This document shows positions 1 to 16,904 of a stretch of 16,904 nucleotides of DNA, one piece after another. The DNA is from Baffinella frigidus. Taxonomy: Eukaryota > Cryptophyceae > Cryptomonadales > Baffinellaceae. The notes beneath the pieces were generated by a model. It searched no databases. It worked only from the letters and a program-made list of their open reading frames with translations, and was not told the DNA's origin. The position numbers and the translations under genes were made by a program. The DNA is taken from assembly GCA_026770585.1 (NCBI GenBank), contig MU647278.1, positions 98,844-115,747 of the forward strand. The letters run 5' to 3'. How positions within the stretch are numbered: position 1 is the first letter of the stretch; each line of letters begins with the position of its first letter.

Positions 1-462
1 AACCCCAAACCATAACTCCTAAACCCGAAACCCCAAACCATAACTCCTTAACCCGAAACCCCAAACCATAACTCCTAAACCCGAAACCCCAAACCCCAAC
101 TCCTTAACACTTAACCCGAAACCCCAAGCTCTAACTCCTAAACCCCAAACCCTACACCCCAAACTCTAACTCCTAACCCCTCAACCCTAAAACCTACACC
201 CCAACCCCCTACCCCTACAACCTCAACCCCAACCCCTTGACCCTAAACCGTAACTCCTAAACCCTACACCCCAAACCATAACTCCTAAACCCTAACCCCT
301 AAACCCTGACCCCTAAACCCTGACCCTTGGCCCCTATGCCCTGTCCCCTAATCCCAAACTCGTGTGTCTAAACCCTACACCCTTCACCCTAAACCCCTAA
401 ACCCCTAAATCCCTAAACCCCTAAACTCCCAACAACCCGAAATCCGAAACCAAGGGCCTCAG
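1..462. repeat. Degenerate telomere-type satellite (CCCTAAA/CCCGAAA/CCCCAAA)
   Basis: Period-7 DNA whose units vary between CCCTAAA, CCCGAAA, CCCCAAA and ACTCCTA. The units are too diverged for a functional chromosome end and there is no pure terminal tract, so this is interstitial. No gene is seen here. Confidence 0.85.
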
Positions 463-529
463 GCGCACTGACGGTCACGTGACCCAGAATCCTGCAGAAG
501 GCGAGCAAGTGCTGACTGCCGTTGAGTTT
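463..529 (+). CDS. Candidate exon, unassigned
   Basis: A non-repetitive island inside satellite. It is preceded by CTCAG and followed by GTACCA. With one leading base it reads 22 codons without stop (RTDGHVTQNPAEGEQVLTAV and EF) and ends in phase 0, which would fit the next exon at 1667. I do not recognise the peptide, and I cannot place it against the Xrn1 family with any confidence. It may be the exon upstream of the 1667 exon, or an unrelated relic. The reading frame on the opposite strand is a continuation of satellite and is not favoured. Confidence 0.3.
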
Positions 530-708
530 GTACCAGGAAGTTGGGACGCGACCCACCTTGTTTGAATATATCGCATGTAAACCCCTAAATTCCTAAATCC
601 CTGAACCACTAAACTCCCAACAACCCGAAATCCGAAACCCCAAATCCCAAACCCGAAACCCGACACCATACCCCCTAAACCCCAAACCCTAAACCCCAAA
701 CCTCACAC
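530..708. repeat. Degenerate period-7 satellite
   Basis: After about 60 bases of unique sequence (to about 580) the DNA returns to CCCTAAA, CCCGAAA and CCCCAAA units. No gene is seen. Confidence 0.7.
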
Positions 709-1308
709 CCAACATTAGGTCCAAGAGCACGACAGGGTGCCTAATACCTAATACCTAATTCCTAATTCCTCATACCTCATACCTCATACCTCATTCCTAA
801 TTCCTAAGTCCTAATTCCGAAAACCTAATAACTAAAACCTCGTACCGAATACCGAATAACTAATACCTATCCGAACACAGAATAACTAAATACTTAACGC
901 AGGAAACCATTATCGAGATAGCTAATACCTAACCCCAAACCCCTATCCAACCCTATAGGTCCGCGAGTACGACCTTAGACCTGGGACCTAAGACCTAAGA
1001 CCTAATACAGAAACCCTTAACCTCAAACCCGATAGGTCCGGGAGCACGACAGGGTGCCACAGACCAAGGTCGTATGTCGTACCTAATACCTGATACCTAA
1101 TACCTAATACCTAATACCTAATACCTAATACCTAATACCTAATACCCAAGACCCAATACCTAATACCTAATACCTCAGGAAACGGTTATCGAGGAGGACC
1201 TCACCACTAAACCCTAAACTCTCAACCCTACACCCCAAACCCCAAACCCTACACCCCAAACCCTGAAGAAACGGTTACCCAGGAGGACCTTGCGCGTAAC
1301 CGTTCCGG
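709..1308 (+). pseudogene. Scattered fragments of the first exon in AATACCT satellite
   Basis: Pieces of the exon at 1667-1771 recur in the same orientation. The 5' edge (TAGGTCC.G.GAGCACGAC) is at about 709-735, 954-976 and 1032-1063. The middle part (CAGGAAACGGTTATCGAGGA) is at about 900-922, 1174-1201 and 1265-1308. Between pieces lie long runs of AATACCT, CATACCT and CCGAATA units, all of period 7. None of the pieces is a full exon; each stops and dissolves into satellite. I read them as decayed duplications of the exon together with flanking intron. Confidence 0.7.
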
Positions 1309-1662
1309 GGACCCTCATACCCAATATCTAATACCGAGTACCGAATAACTCATAGCTAATCCCACATTCGATAGGTCCGGGAGCACGACCGGGTGCCGCA
1401 GGAAACGGTTATCGAGGAGGACCTTGCGCGTATCCGTTTCGGGGAAAACCTCAAAACCCTAGTACCGAATACCGAATACCGGATACCGAATACCGAATAC
1501 CCCATACCTCATACCTCATACCTCATACCTCATACCTCATACCTAATTCCTATACCTCATACCTCATACCTAATTCCTAATTTCTAAACCCTAATAACTC
1601 ATACCTCGTACCGAATACCGAATAACTAATACCTAACCCCAAACCCCTATCAAACCCCAACA
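719..1662. repeat. AATACCT / CATACCT / CCGAATA period-7 satellite
   Basis: A local satellite dialect with 7-base units (best run about 1080-1145, and CATACCT at about 1503-1545). It differs from CCCTAAA by a few bases but keeps the 7-base register. Exon fragments are embedded in it. Confidence 0.85.
1375..1452 (+). pseudogene. Long 5' copy of the first exon
   Basis: A copy of exon 1667-1771 with the same TAG acceptor edge, reading [20 protein letters not shown] then RFGENLK before it runs into CCGAATA satellite. The last ten or so codons and the donor are missing, so it cannot serve as a complete exon. It differs from the intact copy at few positions, which points to recent duplication or local conversion. 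Confidence 0.75.
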
Positions 1663-1666
1663 CTAG

Positions 1667-15934
<14,268 letters not shown>

Positions 15935-15944
15935 GTCAGCCCTC

Positions 15945-16040
15945 AACCCCTTAATTATTGGATTCTTGCCTCCTCCCCTCAATTATTGGATCAACCCCTT
16001 AATTATTGGATTCTCGCTGCCTTAATTATTGGATTCTTGT
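15945..16040. repeat. TTAATTATTGGATTCTTG repeat cluster
   Basis: Units of CTTAATTATTGGATTCT(T/C)G at about 15949, 15996, 16020 and again at 16173, with a shorter one near 15980. Confidence 0.85.
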
Positions 16041-16116
16041 CCAAGAAACACGCCGAAAGTCAGCAATTGGTTCATCGTTAACCGCCCAGAAGAACCCTTC
16101 CAATAGTAAATTATTG

Positions 16117-16250
16117 CCAGATAAAAACAATCTTGTCATCCACAGGCTCCAAGAAGCGGTCAGCCCTCAACCCCTTAATTATTGGATTCTTGCCTCAACA
16201 TAAACAAGATAAAAACAATCTTGTCATCCACAGGGTTCAAGAAGCGGGAA
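16117..16250 (+). pseudogene. Two 3' fragments of exon H
   Basis: AGATAAAAACAATCTTGTCA then TCCACAGGCTCCAAGAAGCG (16122) and the same opening with TCCACAGGGTTCAAGAAGCG (16208) are direct repeats 86 bases apart. The last 20 bases match exon H (TCCACAGGCTCTAAGAAGCG), and the first copy also repeats the GTCAGCCCTCAACCCC edge with TTAATTATTGGATTCTTG. Confidence 0.7.
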
Positions 16251-16260
16251 ACCCTAAACC

Positions 16261-16281
16261 CTCACCACCCCCAATAAATCA

Positions 16282-16314
<33 letters not shown>

Positions 16315-16374
16315 TCCTCTCTCACCCTTCCTCTTCCGCGCGCGCTCTCTCTCTTCACCACCCCCAATAAATCA
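16261..16374. repeat. CT/CA microsatellite between direct repeats
   Basis: TCACCACCCCCAATAAATCA occurs at 16261-16280 and 16355-16374, bracketing CT and CA tracts and a short CGCGCGCG. Confidence 0.9.
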
Positions 16375-16377
16375 CAG

Positions 16378-16445
16378 ACTTTTGTATCACTCAACTCAAG
16401 GCCCAAGGGCCTGATTTAGGACCTGTATCGAGAGTAATAAGGAAA
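16378..16445 (-). repeat. Dispersed repeat (ACTCTCGATACAGGTCC family), inverted copy
   Basis: The reverse complement of GTATCACTCAACTCAAGGCC and GGACCTGTATCGAGAGTAAT matches 11757-11832 and 6216-6292. Confidence 0.85.
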
Positions 16446-16680
16446 AAGAAACAATAAAGAACAATTCGCCTCCAACGCCTCCATCCCCACTCACTCGTGC
16501 ATACTGTTAGCCTACTGGTACCATTCCAGGCCCTTGGGTGGGGAATTCCATGCTCGTTCTTGGAGCCGTTTGCTCGTTCTTGGAGCCGTTTTTGTGCTAA
16601 AAAACGACTTTTGAGAAAGTCTTCCCGTCAAAAATGACTTTTGAATACCCCCCCCTCCAGCCCTGCGTGGATTCTAATCC
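16446..16680. other. Unique sequence with short duplications, no gene seen
   Basis: TGCTCGTTCTTGGAGCCGTT is tandemly duplicated at about 16551-16590, and AATGACTTTTGA/AACGACTTTTGA occurs twice (about 16604, 16631). Confidence 0.7.
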
Positions 16681-16800
16681 AAGAGAAAGCCGAAACCCGA
16701 AACCCGAATCCCGAAAAGCCTTCTCTTTCTTTGCACACGAGTTGCTTTACACTAACGTTTTCTCAAACCCGAAACCCTAAACCCTAAAACCTAAACTCCA
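16681..16800. repeat. Short CCCGAAA and CCCTAAA tracts
   Basis: Two brief period-7 runs (about 16691-16715 and 16766-16795) around TTCTCTTTCTTTGCACACGA. Confidence 0.8.
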
Positions 16801-16805
16801 AAAAA

Positions 16806-16840
16806 ATCGAGGGGTGGCCAGTGCGCGTGCCCTTCCAGCT
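16806..16840 (+). CDS. Possible further exon, VPFQL
   Basis: A non-repetitive island reads IEGWPVRVPFQL up to a GTACGG donor. In Xrn1, the V.PL.GM segment is followed some tens of residues later by a stretch ending in a PLQ motif, which VPFQL could represent. Against it: the only nearby acceptor (TCGAG) gives phase 0, which fits the earlier exon H donor at 15906 but not the one at 15935. Weak support. Confidence 0.28.
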
Positions 16841-16867
16841 GTACGGGCCACCAAATCGGGCCACCTT

Positions 16868-16904
16868 TCCGCTACCTTATCCATAGGAACCCCCCTATGC
16901 CACG
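16868..16904 (+). mobile_element. TATCCGTAGGAACC element, cut by window end
   Basis: GCTACCTTATCCATAGGAAC then CCCCCTATG matches the start of the family at 8660 and the reverse complement at 15635-15660. Confidence 0.65.

Noticed and set aside
1-462. A true chromosome end
   Set aside because: The units are degenerate, the array is interrupted, and the same repeat fills introns across the window.

Overview
The window looks like nuclear DNA of a eukaryote whose telomere-type repeat is TTTAGGG/CCCTAAA, most likely an alga (prasinophyte-type green alga or dinoflagellate; I cannot decide from sequence alone). There are no prokaryote-style genes, no rRNA, tRNA or CRISPR. Most of the DNA is degenerate period-7 satellite: CCCTAAA, CCCGAAA, CCCTACA, CCCTGAA and AATACCT variants, each dominating its own stretch. 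The long open frames through these repeats (heptapeptides such as NPKPETR or YTLHPTP) are artefacts of a 7-base period without stops.

Threaded through the satellite on the + strand I find a chain of short, GC-rich, non-repetitive islands that read as exons of one gene. Each has AG before it and GT after it, and eleven of them (1667-1771, 3461-3510, 5044-5120, 6612-6697, 8016-8057, 9986-10046, 11602-11680, 13085-13138, 13610-13641, 15114-15166, 15885-15934) join in one continuous reading frame with matching splice phases at all ten junctions. The joined product (about 229 codons, both ends outside) carries, in order, motifs I recognise from the Xrn1 family of 5'-to-3' exoribonucleases, in the stretch after the nuclease core: RNRFG..LFVYD, AGFPSL, VNVF..PSNRES, GK..FVEWPYLREALV, KKGLDVGPI and V.PLSGLV. 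This is my main call: an internal part of an XRN1-like gene with exons of 32-105 bases and introns of about 0.5-2.3 kb.

Nearly every exon is surrounded by broken, in-orientation copies of itself in the adjacent introns (about 10 pieces for the first exon, over 10 for the third, 8 copies of the D exon). These copies usually keep the AG acceptor or GT donor edge and then dissolve into satellite. The layout is: 1-1660 satellite and copies of the first exon; 1667-2460 first exon, small inverted repeats and a TA microsatellite; 2460-2975 non-satellite insert rich in inverted repeats; 2976-4100 satellite and second exon; 4100-5270 third exon and its echoes; 5300-7990 satellite, exon A and echoes, a foldback element; 8016-8790 exon B copies with a 38-bp tandem repeat; 8790-10450 exon C copies; 10450-11680 strand-flipped satellite, then the exon D array; 11968-12320 a 22-bp satellite; 12600-13040 CT tracts around a foldback element; 13085-13641 exons E and F; 14240-15166 exon G copies and foldback elements; 15312-16250 exon H copies; 16260-16904 mixed simple repeats and a possible further exon.

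Several MITE-like elements (foldbacks of about 100-150 bp with terminal inverted repeats) and small dispersed repeats occur in both orientations. One foldback sits inside an exon copy with an apparent 3-bp target duplication. Whether the gene is active or a decaying relic cannot be settled without transcripts.
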